DNA of 64,000 nucleotides, taken from contig JAGASE010000007.1 in NCBI GenBank assembly GCA_017621875.1, forward strand, positions 1 through 64,000, given 5' to 3'. Made by a program: the position numbers and the translations under genes. The notes under the pieces were generated by a model. That model was not told where the DNA came from, made no database searches, and worked only from the letters and a program-made list of their open reading frames with translations. Below, one piece after another: positions 51,658 to 61,272 of this stretch; within the stretch, counting starts at the first letter, position 1; each line of letters opens with the position of its first letter. Origin of the DNA: Clostridia bacterium. GTDB lineage: Bacteria > Bacillota > Clostridia > UBA1381.

Positions 51658-52889
51658 CTATTTTCACTCCTTACCACAAGACCTGTTCTCTTGACTACAA
51701 AGTCTACCAAAACCTCTATTTCTGCGTTTGTGTATTTTTCCTTCCATTTATAATCAGAGAATGCTTTAACATCGGCAAAATCTCGCTTTGCATAACTTCC
51801 AAATCCTACAATATCTGTCCCTAATTCCTGTGTTTTTGATAAAAATTGCTGAATTTCCTTTTTTATTTCTTCCGATACCTCGTTTGCAAACTCATCAAGA
51901 TGGTCTTCTACGGCAACCTCGGGAGTTGAGGAATAAAAATCTGCCTCCAAAAACACCTTAATCATTATTTTAGGAATATCGCTGGAGGTGTTTACAAGAA
52001 CTTTAGGCTTGCGGCTCTGCTGCTGCAGTACGGTTATGGTATCGCCGGGGGTTTGACTGTAAGAATAGGACACATAGCTGCTGCTGTATTCCCCTGTAAG
52101 AATATTATAAATTTCGGTTTCAATGTCCCCCATTTCGGCGTGCATTTTGTCCTTATCAAAAATTGCCATACCCATAACCTGAGTTTCTTTCTTTTCCGAA
52201 GGAACTTGCCCTGCCATGAAATCCTCTAATTTATACTGGTATCCGGTATCAGTGAAATTATCTGTCCCCTTTTGCTCGCTGACCGAACAGAGAGGAAGAA
52301 CAGTGCTTTTTTCCTCGCTGCTTGAATAAAAATAGAAATCCTGACTTAAGTTTTGGGGAACAAAGCCCGAATAATCATTTTCAAAAATCATGGTGTAGTA
52401 TCTGACGGGATTAACTTCTGTTTCGGGATTGACCGCCTCTAAAAATTCTTTGGCTTTGCATTTGCTGACCGCAAAATAAGTATTTGGGCGGATATCACTG
52501 CTTCTACCTATGGTTTCAAGCAGGTCCTCTATTCCTTGCCTACATATTTCCTCCGAAAAAACAACAAGCTTTGTATGGGAGAGAGTAAAGGTTTTGCTTA
52601 CGACGTGATTTGCAATGTTGACTGCGGAATAAATGCTCGGTGCGGTTACAGTAATATTTTCAATACTTTCCTCTCCCCCTTCCCCTCCCTTTTCGCTGGC
52701 ACCTCCGCTTATTTTGGCAGGATTTGCGAATTGAATTGTTATATCAAATTTGGCCTCCTCCGGCTCTGCTTTGTCTATGCCGAGAGCGACTACATAGCCT
52801 AACGTGTCCGGCTCTGTTGCATCACTGCAGCCTGAAATAATGAAAATGATAAACAGAACAGCCACGATTTTTATCAACTTATTTTTCAT
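51654..52889 (-). CDS. gerAC: Spore germination protein, GerAC family (Ger(x)C)
   Basis: The 411-residue lipoprotein is the C subunit of a germinant receptor. It has a lipoprotein signal with lipobox FIISGCSD near residue 20, a DTLGYVVALGIDKAE block near 30, and the C-terminal domain with FGSYAKRDFADVKAFSDYKWKEKY in two halves near 360-390. C subunits sit on the outer face of the spore inner membrane. It follows gerAB and precedes a small membrane protein with a 4-bp overlap. Confidence 0.92.
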   Translation of the reverse strand: MKNKLIKIVAVLFIIFIISGCSDATEPDTLGYVVALGIDKAEPEEAKFDITIQFANPAKISGGASEKGGEGGEESIENITVTAPSIYSAVNIANHVVSKTFTLSHTKLVVFSEEICRQGIEDLLETIGRSSDIRPNTYFAVSKCKAKEFLEAVNPETEVNPVRYYTMIFENDYSGFVPQNLSQDFYFYSSSEEKSTVLPLCSVSEQKGTDNFTDTGYQYKLEDFMAGQVPSEKKETQVMGMAIFDKDKMHAEMGDIETEIYNILTGEYSSSYVSYSYSQTPGDTITVLQQQSRKPKVLVNTSSDIPKIMIKVFLEADFYSSTPEVAVEDHLDEFANEVSEEIKKEIQQFLSKTQELGTDIVGFGSYAKRDFADVKAFSDYKWKEKYTNAEIEVLVDFVVKRTGLVVRSENR

Positions 52890-52915
52890 CTTTTAACCTA
52901 CCTTTCCCTGATGTA

Positions 52916-54010
52916 CTATTTTGAGCGTGATCGTCGTTTTTCCACAATAATATATATAATAGGAATAACAATGGGCAAAAGATACGCTATAGGAATTAAT
53001 TTTTGTTTAAATCCGTAAGCCGAATCGAGTAAATCAACCACTGTGCCGGGCATGAAGGACAAAAGAGCCAATGCTGTAACTGTGCATGGGATAAGAGGTC
53101 GTAAATATCTCAGTTTAAATGTGTTTTGAAATACGTTGCACAGGATAAATATATAAATGGACGAGTATAAAAGCTGAGTTATTGTCCACACAAATTCAAA
53201 AAGTGCCTCAAAACGCTGAAAATACTCCCCTGCACGAACCATTCTCGATAGCTGATAAGGTACCAGTAGAAATTCGGCGGAGTATGGATAAGGATAGGTT
53301 AACCCATAGGACAGACAGAGCAGCACAAGAGTAGTTCCGCTGATTAAAATGGCATTTCTGCCACTTTTTTTAACCATTTCGATGTCTTTACAGTGTGGCA
53401 GAATAAGATTCAGTGCAAGCAGGTCGGTGAAACAGGACGTATCGCGAAGACCTTTTATAAAAATATCTTTTGCTCCCGTACCAAACAGCGGAAATATGTT
53501 ATTGACGTTATATGTTGGGAAAAGAACAATTACCATTACAAGTATAAAAAACAGACAAAACGGAAAAAACAAAGCGTTTATTACCGAAAGAGTTCCGAAA
53601 CCGCAATATGCACCTATAATAACGGTGACCGCAAAGAAAATCATTATTAATTCGGTTTTTGTTTTTGGCAGAAGAACTATTTTTACCGATTCGGTAAAGG
53701 TACGCATTTCGGTTGCTACATTTGCCGTTATTATTACTGTTACGAGTAAAGCAACGATTATTTTCAGTGGTATTTTCCCTGTGCTTTCCGCAAGCTGCAG
53801 AATGGATTTGTTGCCGGTATAGCGATAAAACCAAATAGACGCGGAAAAAAGAATATAAGCAAGAAGGGACACATAAATAGCCTGTATCCATGCGGCATTT
53901 CCGCTTGTTTTAAACAAAAATCTCGGAAAAGCAAACATCATCTTTGCAATTAAAAGATTGGATATCAGCAAGGTAAGCTGACGTGAGTTTAAGTCAATTT
54001 TATCGTTCAT
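52916..54010 (-). CDS. gerAB: Spore germination protein, GerAB family
   Basis: The 364-residue integral membrane protein has about ten hydrophobic segments and the APC-superfamily-like layout of B subunits (MNDKIDLNSRQLTLLISNLL start; TYNVNNIFPLFGTGAKD near 155-170). B subunits are thought to bind the germinant amino acid or sugar. It is the middle gene of the receptor operon, separated from the upstream gene by 84 bp that contain a parS site. Confidence 0.9.
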   Translation of the reverse strand: MNDKIDLNSRQLTLLISNLLIAKMMFAFPRFLFKTSGNAAWIQAIYVSLLAYILFSASIWFYRYTGNKSILQLAESTGKIPLKIIVALLVTVIITANVATEMRTFTESVKIVLLPKTKTELIMIFFAVTVIIGAYCGFGTLSVINALFFPFCLFFILVMVIVLFPTYNVNNIFPLFGTGAKDIFIKGLRDTSCFTDLLALNLILPHCKDIEMVKKSGRNAILISGTTLVLLCLSYGLTYPYPYSAEFLLVPYQLSRMVRAGEYFQRFEALFEFVWTITQLLYSSIYIFILCNVFQNTFKLRYLRPLIPCTVTALALLSFMPGTVVDLLDSAYGFKQKLIPIAYLLPIVIPIIYIIVEKRRSRSK

Positions 54011-54076
54011 CTGTCTTCTCTCCTGAAACTATTTAATGTCCCTGTTTGATAAGTTCTGTGAGCTTATAAACTAATG

Positions 54077-54092
54077 TGTTTCACGTGAAACA
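54077..54092. other. parS site (perfect)
   Basis: TGTTTCACGTGAAACA is the exact 16-bp parS palindrome recognised by Spo0J/ParB. It lies in the gap between gerAA and gerAB, 1.8 kb from parA. Confidence 0.97.
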
Positions 54093-54094
54093 TG

Positions 54095-55714
54095 TCATCT
54101 GCCCACAAACCACTTTTTGCTGATTTTTTCCTCCCTACGGTCCTTTTTTGGCTTAAGGTAACCGGGTCGCTTTTCTGTTTGCCATATAGGAGGAACAAAC
54201 ACTGCCTCTTTATACAGCTTGTTTCCGGGCAATGGCGACAAAAATGGTATGCCAAAGCTGGTGGTTGATGCAATTAGGACTGAATAAATAAATATTCCCA
54301 TTGCTATACCAAAAAAACCAAAACTGCTGCCGAGTAATATAAATATGAGCTTTAAAATGCGATGACTCCAACCAAGCGAATAGTCTGCTGTGGCAAAAGA
54401 ACCGATGCCGGTGATTGCGATTATGATAATCATTATAGGACTTACTATTTTTGCACCCACCGCAGCCTGCCCCAGTATGAGACCGCCTACAATACCTAAA
54501 ATTGAGCCAATTGGGCTTGGCATGCGTATTCCTGCCTCTCGTATCATTTCAAAGGAAAATTCCATCAATAGAAGCTCTACTACGCTTGGAAAAGGTACGT
54601 TTTGTCGTGATGCACTTATTGCGTAAAGCAGGTATGTCGGAAGCATTTCCTCGTGGAACATTGTGATTGCTAAAAATATTCCGGGCAGAAGAACCGAAAT
54701 AAATATTGCAATAAGCCGAATAAGCCGCGACATGTTGGCAAAATCCGGGCGAAGAAAGGCGTCCGATGCGGCGTGAGTCATTTCATAGGCATTTGTCGGA
54801 AAAATAAGGGCACGCGGACTGGCGTTCAGTACAAGTGCGACTCTTCCCTCAGAAAGTGCACGTGCTACGCGGTCGGGACGCTCTGTTGCAAGAATGTGTC
54901 CTGTAATCATCATGGGATTGTCCTCTATCATCATGGAAACCTCTTCGATAGAGATAACGTAATCCATGGAAATGCCGTCAAGCCGACGTCTCACCTCATT
55001 AACTAAATCTTCATTGGCGATATCGGAAATATACATTATTACCCCGGGCGTTTTTGAAATGTTTCCAATGGTGGTTTTTTCACATATCAGCTTTTCTGTT
55101 TTTAAAAACTTACGTATTTGTGCGGAGTTTCCTCGCAGCATCTCCGCAAACGCCTCTTGAGGACCGTAAATAGACTGCTCATTTTCGGGCTTATCCACCG
55201 TTCTGTGCGGCCAGTCCTTGACATCGGCTGAAAAGGCTGCGGCTATGCCGTCCACAAATATTGCACAACAGCCAAAGTTGATGTTATCAATAATACTGTC
55301 AAAATCGCAGGTTTTGCTTGATTGTGAATGGGTAAGAAGTGTTTCTAATATTATATCTGCATCGTAGCGGTCTTCGTCAACAAATAACGGAATTTCAAGC
55401 AATGGTTTTATAATATTGTCATTTATAAGCTTGCCGTTGCACATTCCGTCATAAAATACCAAAAATATTTTTATGTCCCCATTTAACGTCAAATCTCTTA
55501 TAATAACATCATTGTTCAATGGATAGTTAAAGCGACTTTCGATATATTTCCTGTTTTGCTCAATATCCTTAGAAATTTTCGGGGCGGGCGGCTCCTCTTT
55601 CTCTGCACGCACGTCAAAAACTGCTCCGCTGGTGTCTTTTTTCAAAGAAAACTGAAAATTTTCATCGGGAGGAGTATATATAAAAAAGTTTTTAATCTTA
55701 TCAAATATCTTCAT
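54095..55714 (-). CDS. gerAA: Spore germination protein, GerAA family
   Basis: The 539-residue A subunit has a soluble N-terminal domain of about 300 residues (beginning MKIFDKIKNFFIYTPPDE) and about five membrane segments after residue 300 (SVLLPGIFLAI, PSPIGSILGIVGGLILGQAAV). It oligomerises and is thought to form a channel releasing spore ions. I start at 55714; AAAGG lies 9-10 bp upstream and the frame is open 20 codons further. It is the first gene of the receptor operon. Confidence 0.92.
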   Translation of the reverse strand: MKIFDKIKNFFIYTPPDENFQFSLKKDTSGAVFDVRAEKEEPPAPKISKDIEQNRKYIESRFNYPLNNDVIIRDLTLNGDIKIFLVFYDGMCNGKLINDNIIKPLLEIPLFVDEDRYDADIILETLLTHSQSSKTCDFDSIIDNINFGCCAIFVDGIAAAFSADVKDWPHRTVDKPENEQSIYGPQEAFAEMLRGNSAQIRKFLKTEKLICEKTTIGNISKTPGVIMYISDIANEDLVNEVRRRLDGISMDYVISIEEVSMMIEDNPMMITGHILATERPDRVARALSEGRVALVLNASPRALIFPTNAYEMTHAASDAFLRPDFANMSRLIRLIAIFISVLLPGIFLAITMFHEEMLPTYLLYAISASRQNVPFPSVVELLLMEFSFEMIREAGIRMPSPIGSILGIVGGLILGQAAVGAKIVSPIMIIIIAITGIGSFATADYSLGWSHRILKLIFILLGSSFGFFGIAMGIFIYSVLIASTTSFGIPFLSPLPGNKLYKEAVFVPPIWQTEKRPGYLKPKKDRREEKISKKWFVGR

Positions 55715-55805
55715 ACGGCATAACCTTTCTGTAAAAATACATATTTTGGTCTCCCGAACAGTAGTTTTTTCCAATTTTTATAAAATATTCAAAAAATATT
55801 AAAAA

Positions 55806-55821
55806 TGTTTCACATGAAACA
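55806..55821. other. parS-like site (one mismatch)
   Basis: TGTTTCACATGAAACA differs from the parS consensus at one central base (A for G). It lies just upstream of the parA -35 sequence, so ParB bound here could influence parAB expression. Confidence 0.85.
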
Positions 55822-55849
55822 TTTACATTTTAAATTTTTGTGATATAAT
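55822..55849 (+). promoter_or_regulatory. Promoter of parAB
   Basis: TTTACA (55822-55827), 16 bp and TATAAT (55844-55849) lie 40 bp before parA and directly abut the parS-like site. Confidence 0.7.
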
Positions 55850-55889
55850 GTAATTAGGTATTAAAATATGAAAGCAAAGGATTCAGCTT

Positions 55890-56669
55890 ATGGGAAAAAT
55901 AATTGCCGTAACAAATCAGAAGGGCGGAGTGGGAAAAACCACCACCGCTGTTAATCTTGCTGCGTGCCTTGCATATAAAGGAAAAAAGGTGCTTGTTGTT
56001 GACAGCGACCCGCAGGGAAACTCAACCTCTGGGCTTGGCGTCAGCAAGGACAGTATTGAATTTTCTTTATATGATTGCTTGGCAGACAGTGATAAAACAA
56101 AGGAAGCCGTTGTTAAAACAGCCTGCAGAGGACTGTCTATAATAGCATCGCTTCCGGAGCTTTCGGCTGCCGAAATTGAGCTTGCAAATCAGGAAAACCG
56201 TGAGTATTTTGTTGAAAATGCTTTAAAAACGGTGAAGGACGACTATGATTTTATTATAATAGATTCTCCGCCTGCACTCGGCATGCTTACTATAAATATT
56301 ATGACGGCGGCAGACAGCTTGCTTATTCCGATTCAGTGCGAATATTACGCACTTGAGGGGCTTTCGCAGCTGATAAATTCGGTCAAGACAATCAAAAAAT
56401 CGTTAAATAAAGACCTGGAAATTGAGGGAATTGTGGCTACGATGTTCGATTCAAGGACGAATTTGTCACAGCAGGTGCTTGACGAGGTTAAAAAGCATTT
56501 CCCGGACAAGGTTTTTTCAACGCCTGTACCGAGAAATGTGCGTCTTTCCGAAGCACCCAGCTATGGTCAGCCTATAATTAAATATGATATAACATCAAAG
56601 GGTGCAGAGGCGTATTTTTCGCTTGCACGTGAAATAATTAATAATAATAAGGAGTGGTCAAATGGCTAA
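55890..56669 (+). CDS. parA: Chromosome-partitioning ATPase ParA/Soj
   Basis: The 259-residue protein has the deviant Walker A KGGVGKTTTAVNLAA (residues 11-25), Walker A' VDSDPQGN near 40 and Walker B IIIDSPPALG near 120. Soj/ParA dimerises on DNA, interacts with ParB and in Bacillus also controls DnaA and sporulation. The length and start are standard. It overlaps parB by 8 bp. Confidence 0.95.
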   Translation: MGKIIAVTNQKGGVGKTTTAVNLAACLAYKGKKVLVVDSDPQGNSTSGLGVSKDSIEFSLYDCLADSDKTKEAVVKTACRGLSIIASLPELSAAEIELANQENREYFVENALKTVKDDYDFIIIDSPPALGMLTINIMTAADSLLIPIQCEYYALEGLSQLINSVKTIKKSLNKDLEIEGIVATMFDSRTNLSQQVLDEVKKHFPDKVFSTPVPRNVRLSEAPSYGQPIIKYDITSKGAEAYFSLAREIINNNKEWSNG

Positions 56670-57507
56670 AAAGGGCTTAGGAAAAGGACTTGACGCTTTG
56701 TTTGCCGAGGAAGAGGACAAGCAGGGCGTGCTTGAAGTAAAGCTTACAGACGTAATGCCCAACAAAAACCAACCGCGTAAATCCTTTGATGAGGAAAAGC
56801 TTGCAGCCTTGTCCGAATCAATTAAGGAGCATGGGCTGATACAGCCGATTGTAGTTACAAAAAACGCAGAAGGCTATACGATTGTTGCCGGAGAACGCCG
56901 TTGGCGTGCCGCAAAAAAGGCGGGAATCAAGAAAATTCCTGTTATTGTAAAGGATTATGACGACCTTGCGGTGAGAGAAATCGCATTAATAGAGAATCTG
57001 CAGAGAGAGGACCTCAATCCGATTGAAGAGGCGATGGGATACCGTGCATTAATGGATGAATACAATCTCACGCAGGAGGAAATAAGTACAAAATTGGGCA
57101 AAAGCCGCAGTGCTATCGCAAATTCTGTGCGTCTTTTAACGCTTGATGAGGATATTCAAAAAAAGCTGATAGCCGGGGAAATCACCGAAGGACATGCAAG
57201 ATGTGCCCTTTCTGTTCCTGCAGGGGTTGTGCGTGAATTTTTTGTAAACCGCATAATTCAGGACGGTCTCAATGTCCGCCAAGCCGAGCTTTTGGCGAAG
57301 GACCTTGCAAAAACGCCTACGCCAAAATCCAAAAAACAGCAGAATACCGCTTATAAAATTGAGCTGGAGCGTATTTCGAGGAGCTTAGAGCAATTTTTGG
57401 GTACTAAGGTTAAGCTTTCGGGAACAAGTAAAAAGGGTAAAATCGAGATAGAATATTACGGAAATGAAGACCTTGAACGTCTTTTAGAGCTTATAAAACG
57501 GGGGTGA
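56662..57507 (+). CDS. parB: Chromosome-partitioning protein ParB/Spo0J
   Basis: The 281-residue protein has the CTP-binding ParB domain (IVAGERRWRAAKKAG near residue 74-88, ENLQREDLNPIEEA near 110) and the HTH block EISTKLGKSRSAIANSVRLL near 138-157. It binds parS and slides along DNA as a CTP-gated clamp to organise the origin region. It overlaps parA (8 bp) and the following coiled-coil gene (4 bp). Confidence 0.95.
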   Translation: MAKKGLGKGLDALFAEEEDKQGVLEVKLTDVMPNKNQPRKSFDEEKLAALSESIKEHGLIQPIVVTKNAEGYTIVAGERRWRAAKKAGIKKIPVIVKDYDDLAVREIALIENLQREDLNPIEEAMGYRALMDEYNLTQEEISTKLGKSRSAIANSVRLLTLDEDIQKKLIAGEITEGHARCALSVPAGVVREFFVNRIIQDGLNVRQAELLAKDLAKTPTPKSKKQQNTAYKIELERISRSLEQFLGTKVKLSGTSKKGKIEIEYYGNEDLERLLELIKRG

Positions 57508-57953
57508 AACACGTGACTGTAAAGAAAAGTGACAATAAATCGCTGATTATGTATACCGCTTTGATTTTTCTGGTTGCAATTGTGATGATTTTAATATCCT
57601 TTTTGGGTCAGCGTCATCTTGAAGAAATGCGTGTGAGTGAAATGGATGCGGAAAATGTAAGCCTTTCAAACAAGGCTGCACAGGTTAGCGAGGAGAATAT
57701 GCAGCTTGTTGAGCTTAATAAGACTCTTCGTGAAAAAAATCAGACGCTTACCGACGAAAAGGATGCACTTACCTTGGAGCGTGATACGCTTTTGAAACAG
57801 ACTTCAGGATATGAAGCACTTATCGCTGTCTACAGCGAGCTTTGCGATGGCGACGAGGACGCAGCAAAAGAGCTGCTGCAGGGGATTTATACCGAGGATT
57901 TATCGCCTAAACAGAAGGAAATTTACGATATTCTTGTAAAAAAGACGCAGTAA
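57504..57953 (+). CDS. Membrane-anchored coiled-coil protein
   Basis: The 149-residue protein has one N-terminal membrane segment (residues about 15-34) and a long coiled coil (about 38-100, Leu/Asn/Gln-rich heptads with ENMQLVELNKTLREKNQ) followed by a short acidic helical end. A GTG start overlaps the parB stop, so it is translationally coupled to parB; a GTG 9 bp later is a weaker alternative start. Its role is unknown. The position after parAB and before serS makes a link to segregation or cell division plausible but unproven. Confidence 0.75.
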   Translation: MKHVTVKKSDNKSLIMYTALIFLVAIVMILISFLGQRHLEEMRVSEMDAENVSLSNKAAQVSEENMQLVELNKTLREKNQTLTDEKDALTLERDTLLKQTSGYEALIAVYSELCDGDEDAAKELLQGIYTEDLSPKQKEIYDILVKKTQ

Positions 57954-57998
57954 TTACCTATTATAATATAAACAATAAAAAAGGAACGGAGAAGAAAC

Positions 57999-59264
57999 AT
58001 GTTAGATATTAAATTATTAAGAACAGAACCTGATAAAATAAGAGAGGCACTTAAAAATCGCTGCAGCGACCTGGACATCACTCCGGCGATAGAGCTGGAT
58101 GCAAAACGCCGCGAAATTCTTGCCGAGGTTGAGCAAATGAAGGCAAAGCAGAATGAAATTACAAAACAGATTCCCGCAATGAAAAAGGCGGGCGAAAATA
58201 CCGATAAGATTTTTGCCGAAATGAAGGAGCTTTCGGGCGAAATTAAGGAGCTTGATGCGAAGGTTAGCGAAATTGACGAGAAATTGAGAGATTTTATGCT
58301 CAGAATCCCGAATATTCCGTCGGAAAAAAGCCCTGTTGGCAGCGATGATTCCGATAATGTGGAGATAAGAAGGTGGTCCGAGCCGAGAAACTTCGATTTT
58401 GAGGCAAAGGCTCACTGGGATATCGGTACAGACCTTGATATTCTGGATTTTGACCGCGGTGCAAAGATTGCAGGAACAAGATTTACTGTATACAAGGGAC
58501 TTGGTGCAAGACTTGAAAGAAGCGTTATTCAGTATTTCCTGAACACTCACACCGAGCATGGCTATACAGAGATTTTTCCGCCGTATATGGTGAACAGAGT
58601 GTCTATGACGGGTACAGGTCAGCTTCCGAAGTTTGAGGAGGACGCATTTAAGGTTGCAAATAATGGTTATTTCCTGATACCGACAGCGGAAGTGCCGGTT
58701 ACAAACCTTCACAGAGACGAAATATTGGACGGCACAAAGCTGCCTGTTAAATATTGTGCATATTCTGCATGCTTCAGAGCGGAGGCAGGCTCTGCAGGAA
58801 GAGATACTCGCGGATTGATTCGTCAGCATCAGTTTAATAAGGTTGAGCTTGTTAAGTTTGCACGTCCGGAGGATTCATATAAAGAGCTGGAGTCGCTTAC
58901 AAATGACGCGGAAAGACTGCTTCAGGGACTCGGAATCCCATACCGTGTGGTATGCCTGTCAACCGGCGATTTGGGCTTCTCATCAGCCTGCACCTATGAT
59001 ATAGAGGTATGGATGCCGAGCTATGCAAGATATGTTGAAATCTCGTCCTGCTCTAACTTTGAGGATTATCAGGCAAGACGTGCCAATATCCGCTTTAAGG
59101 ACAGCCCCAAGGATAAAGCACAGCTTGTGCATACGCTTAACGGCTCAGGTCTTGCGGTCGGCAGAACAGTTGCAGCCATATTAGAAAATTATCAGAATGA
59201 AGACGGAACGGTTACAGTTCCGGAGGCACTTGTTCCTTATATGGGTACAGATATTATTAAATAA
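57999..59264 (+). CDS. serS: Seryl-tRNA synthetase
   Basis: SerS charges tRNA-Ser. The 421-residue product has the N-terminal coiled-coil arm (residues about 30-110) and class II catalytic motifs: FPPYMVNR near 188 (motif 1), [25 protein letters not shown] in two halves near 258-282 (motif 2) and [18 protein letters not shown] near 383-400 (motif 3). Length and motifs are standard. AAAGGAACGGAG precedes the ATG. A terminator follows. Confidence 0.97.
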   Translation: MLDIKLLRTEPDKIREALKNRCSDLDITPAIELDAKRREILAEVEQMKAKQNEITKQIPAMKKAGENTDKIFAEMKELSGEIKELDAKVSEIDEKLRDFMLRIPNIPSEKSPVGSDDSDNVEIRRWSEPRNFDFEAKAHWDIGTDLDILDFDRGAKIAGTRFTVYKGLGARLERSVIQYFLNTHTEHGYTEIFPPYMVNRVSMTGTGQLPKFEEDAFKVANNGYFLIPTAEVPVTNLHRDEILDGTKLPVKYCAYSACFRAEAGSAGRDTRGLIRQHQFNKVELVKFARPEDSYKELESLTNDAERLLQGLGIPYRVVCLSTGDLGFSSACTYDIEVWMPSYARYVEISSCSNFEDYQARRANIRFKDSPKDKAQLVHTLNGSGLAVGRTVAAILENYQNEDGTVTVPEALVPYMGTDIIK

Positions 59265-59269
59265 CATAT

Positions 59270-59294
59270 AAACGGGACAAGATTGTCCCGTTTT
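59270..59294 (+). terminator. Intrinsic terminator after serS
   Basis: AAACGGGACAA (59270-59280) pairs with TTGTCCCGTTT (59283-59293) and runs into T residues. Confidence 0.85.
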
Positions 59295-59339
59295 GTTTGT
59301 AAAAAAACTATTGAACTGAGCGAAGAACTATGAATTAAG

Positions 59340-59730
59340 TAATTGAAAAGTATTTAATTATTCACATAAATCAGCAAGTAAAATTACGGGGAAAAAGGCA
59401 GAAAATATAAATTTTTTATGTAAACCAATGTATAAAACTATCCACACCATTAAAAAATGTTTTCAACATCAAAAAGTATTATTTTATGTGGATTTCTCGT
59501 GGTTATCCTCTTTATCCACATACTTATCCTACAAATTTTGAGGGTGTGGAAATGGCTTAAACACGTAAATGTTAAATTTTTGGGTTGGTTTACAAAAAAT
59601 TATGCAAGTTTTCCACAAATTTGGACCAAAATTTACACTTTTAAACCAAAATAAATGTTGACAGAGTGAAAAAACATCGTTTTTGTGCGGTTTTGATGAC
59701 AAATAAAGTTATCCACACCTGTTGATAATG
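59340..59730. other. DnaA-box cluster, candidate replication origin
   Basis: The gene-free stretch 59295-59770 holds three exact TTATNCACA boxes: TTATTCACA 59358-59366, TTATCCACA 59512-59520 and TTATCCACA 59709-59717. Near matches are CTATCCACA 59438-59446, TTTTCCACA 59609-59617, TGTGGATTT 59487-59495 (reverse) and TGTTGATAA 59720-59728 (reverse). The DNA is very AT-rich, with no convincing ORF. Perfect parS sites are 2-5 kb away. It is therefore a better oriC candidate than the dnaA-dnaN gap. A GC-skew test across the genome would decide. Confidence 0.6.
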
Positions 59731-59770
59731 TGTTGTATAACTGAATTTTTATGCAAGAAAGGAATTTTTG

Positions 59771-60442
59771 ATGATTACACCCAGACTTGAGATGATTTTG
59801 CGGCATGTAAAGGGGAAGTCCTGTGCCGATATAGGAACCGACCACTGCTATGTGCCGATAAAGCTTGCCGAGGCAGGAGTAAAGGTGATTGCGACCGACA
59901 TAAAGCCGGGTCCGCTTAAGATGGCGGAAAAGCATACAAAAAAATATGGGCAGAATATAGAATTGCGGCTGGGCGGGGGACTTTCGCCAATAGAAAAAGA
60001 AGAGGTTGAAACTATTATTATAGCAGGCATGGGCGGTGAAATGATAGAAAAAATCATAGCGGCGGATATCGAAAAGGCTCGCGGCAGCCGGCTCATTTTG
60101 CAGCCTATGAATTCGCAGTATGAGTTACGTAAATTTCTTGCCGAAAACGGCTTTAATATAACTTGCGAGGATATTGCGGTTGAGGGCTTTAAGGTTTATA
60201 ACCTGATGGTGGCGAGCAGCGGTCGGGCGAATGTTTATGAAAAGGAAATCGACCTGCATCTGCCGAAAGCTGTAAGAAATCATCCGCTTTTTGTGCAGCT
60301 GCTTGAAAAGAAAAAGCGTGAATTTACGGGGATTTATAACGGTCTTAACGCAAGCAGTGAAAGAAATGACTCGGAAATTGAAAGAATGGAAAGGCTGCTT
60401 TCGGAGCTTGAAGAAATTGAAAGAGATATAAAGTGTGAATAA
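59771..60442 (+). CDS. trmK: tRNA (adenine22-N1)-methyltransferase TrmK
   Basis: TrmK methylates N1 of A22 in tRNA using S-adenosylmethionine. The 223-residue protein has the TrmK motifs ADIGTDHCYVPI near residue 19-30, ATDIKPGPL near 42-50 and IIIAGMGGEMIEKII near 86-100. I start at ATG 59771 with AAAGGAA upstream; the track of the frame includes a TTG one codon earlier. It is paired with the Nif3-like gene, as in other Firmicutes. Confidence 0.93.
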   Translation: MITPRLEMILRHVKGKSCADIGTDHCYVPIKLAEAGVKVIATDIKPGPLKMAEKHTKKYGQNIELRLGGGLSPIEKEEVETIIIAGMGGEMIEKIIAADIEKARGSRLILQPMNSQYELRKFLAENGFNITCEDIAVEGFKVYNLMVASSGRANVYEKEIDLHLPKAVRNHPLFVQLLEKKKREFTGIYNGLNASSERNDSEIERMERLLSELEEIERDIKCE

Positions 60443-60501
60443 GCGTTGAAGACCATGTCTTTTGCGTGTGTCGCCCAAAAAGAGGCGAATGGAGGAGTAT
60501 T

Positions 60502-61260
60502 ATGAAATTATTTGAAATTATGCAGAAAATCGAAGCGGAATTTCCGACCGAAAGTGCATATGAATGGGACAACGTTGGACTTTTGGCAGGAGAAGGCTGC
60601 AGTGAAATAAAAAAAGTGATGGTAACGCTGGATATCAACCGCCGCGTTATAGATGAGGCGGCAGAGTGGGGTGCGGATTTGATTATTTCGCATCACCCGA
60701 TATTGTTTTCTCCGATAAATAAAATTAACGACCAAACCGAAACGGGGCGTATGCTTTTGAAGGCTATCCGAAACGGCATTAATATTTATGCGGCACACAC
60801 CAACTGCGATGTCGGAAAAAACGGCATAAATGCGTATCTTGCCGAGCTTTTTGAGCTTTTGGACGCACAGCCCTTGGAGGAGACAGGGCTTGGCAGAATA
60901 GGAAACTTAAAAAAGGAGATGTGCTTTTCGGAATTTGCCGAGCTGGTGCGTGATAAGCTGCAGACGCCGAGAGTGCGTGTAAGCGGCGATTGCACACGTA
61001 TGGTGCGGCGTATTGCTATAGGCTCGGGAGCTTGTGCCGACAGTATTCCGACTGCGATTTCAAAGGGTGCGGACGTAATGCTGACCGCCGATATGAAATA
61101 TCACAATATGATTGATTACACCGAGGCGGGGATAAATATAATTGACGCAGGTCACTATCCGACCGAGCGGTGTGCTGCAGCGATTTTTGCCGAAATTCTG
61201 GCAGATTGTCCGATAGAAATAAAAGAGGCGAATACTGAGGATATTTTTAAATATATTTAA
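60502..61260 (+). CDS. Nif3-like dinuclear metal-centre hexameric protein
   Basis: The 252-residue protein has the NIF3/YqfO motifs: YEWDNVGLLAG near residue 18-28, LIISHHPILF near 61 with two metal-binding histidines, YAAHTNCD near 96 and INIIDAGHYPTE near 211-222. It folds as a toroid with two metal ions; the function is not established, although metal insertion and GTP cyclohydrolase-like roles were suggested. I start at ATG 60502, 5 bp after GGAGGAG; the frame is open 12 codons upstream. It follows trmK closely and precedes rmuC by 12 bp. Confidence 0.93.
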   Translation: MKLFEIMQKIEAEFPTESAYEWDNVGLLAGEGCSEIKKVMVTLDINRRVIDEAAEWGADLIISHHPILFSPINKINDQTETGRMLLKAIRNGINIYAAHTNCDVGKNGINAYLAELFELLDAQPLEETGLGRIGNLKKEMCFSEFAELVRDKLQTPRVRVSGDCTRMVRRIAIGSGACADSIPTAISKGADVMLTADMKYHNMIDYTEAGINIIDAGHYPTERCAAAIFAEILADCPIEIKEANTEDIFKYI

Positions 61261-61272
61261 AGGGGTAGAGTT

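Noticed and set aside
55715-55800. Sigma-G-type promoter before gerAA (TGAATA near the -35 position)
   Set aside because: The -10 match (AACTACT) is poor and the spacing is off, so the forespore promoter could not be supported.
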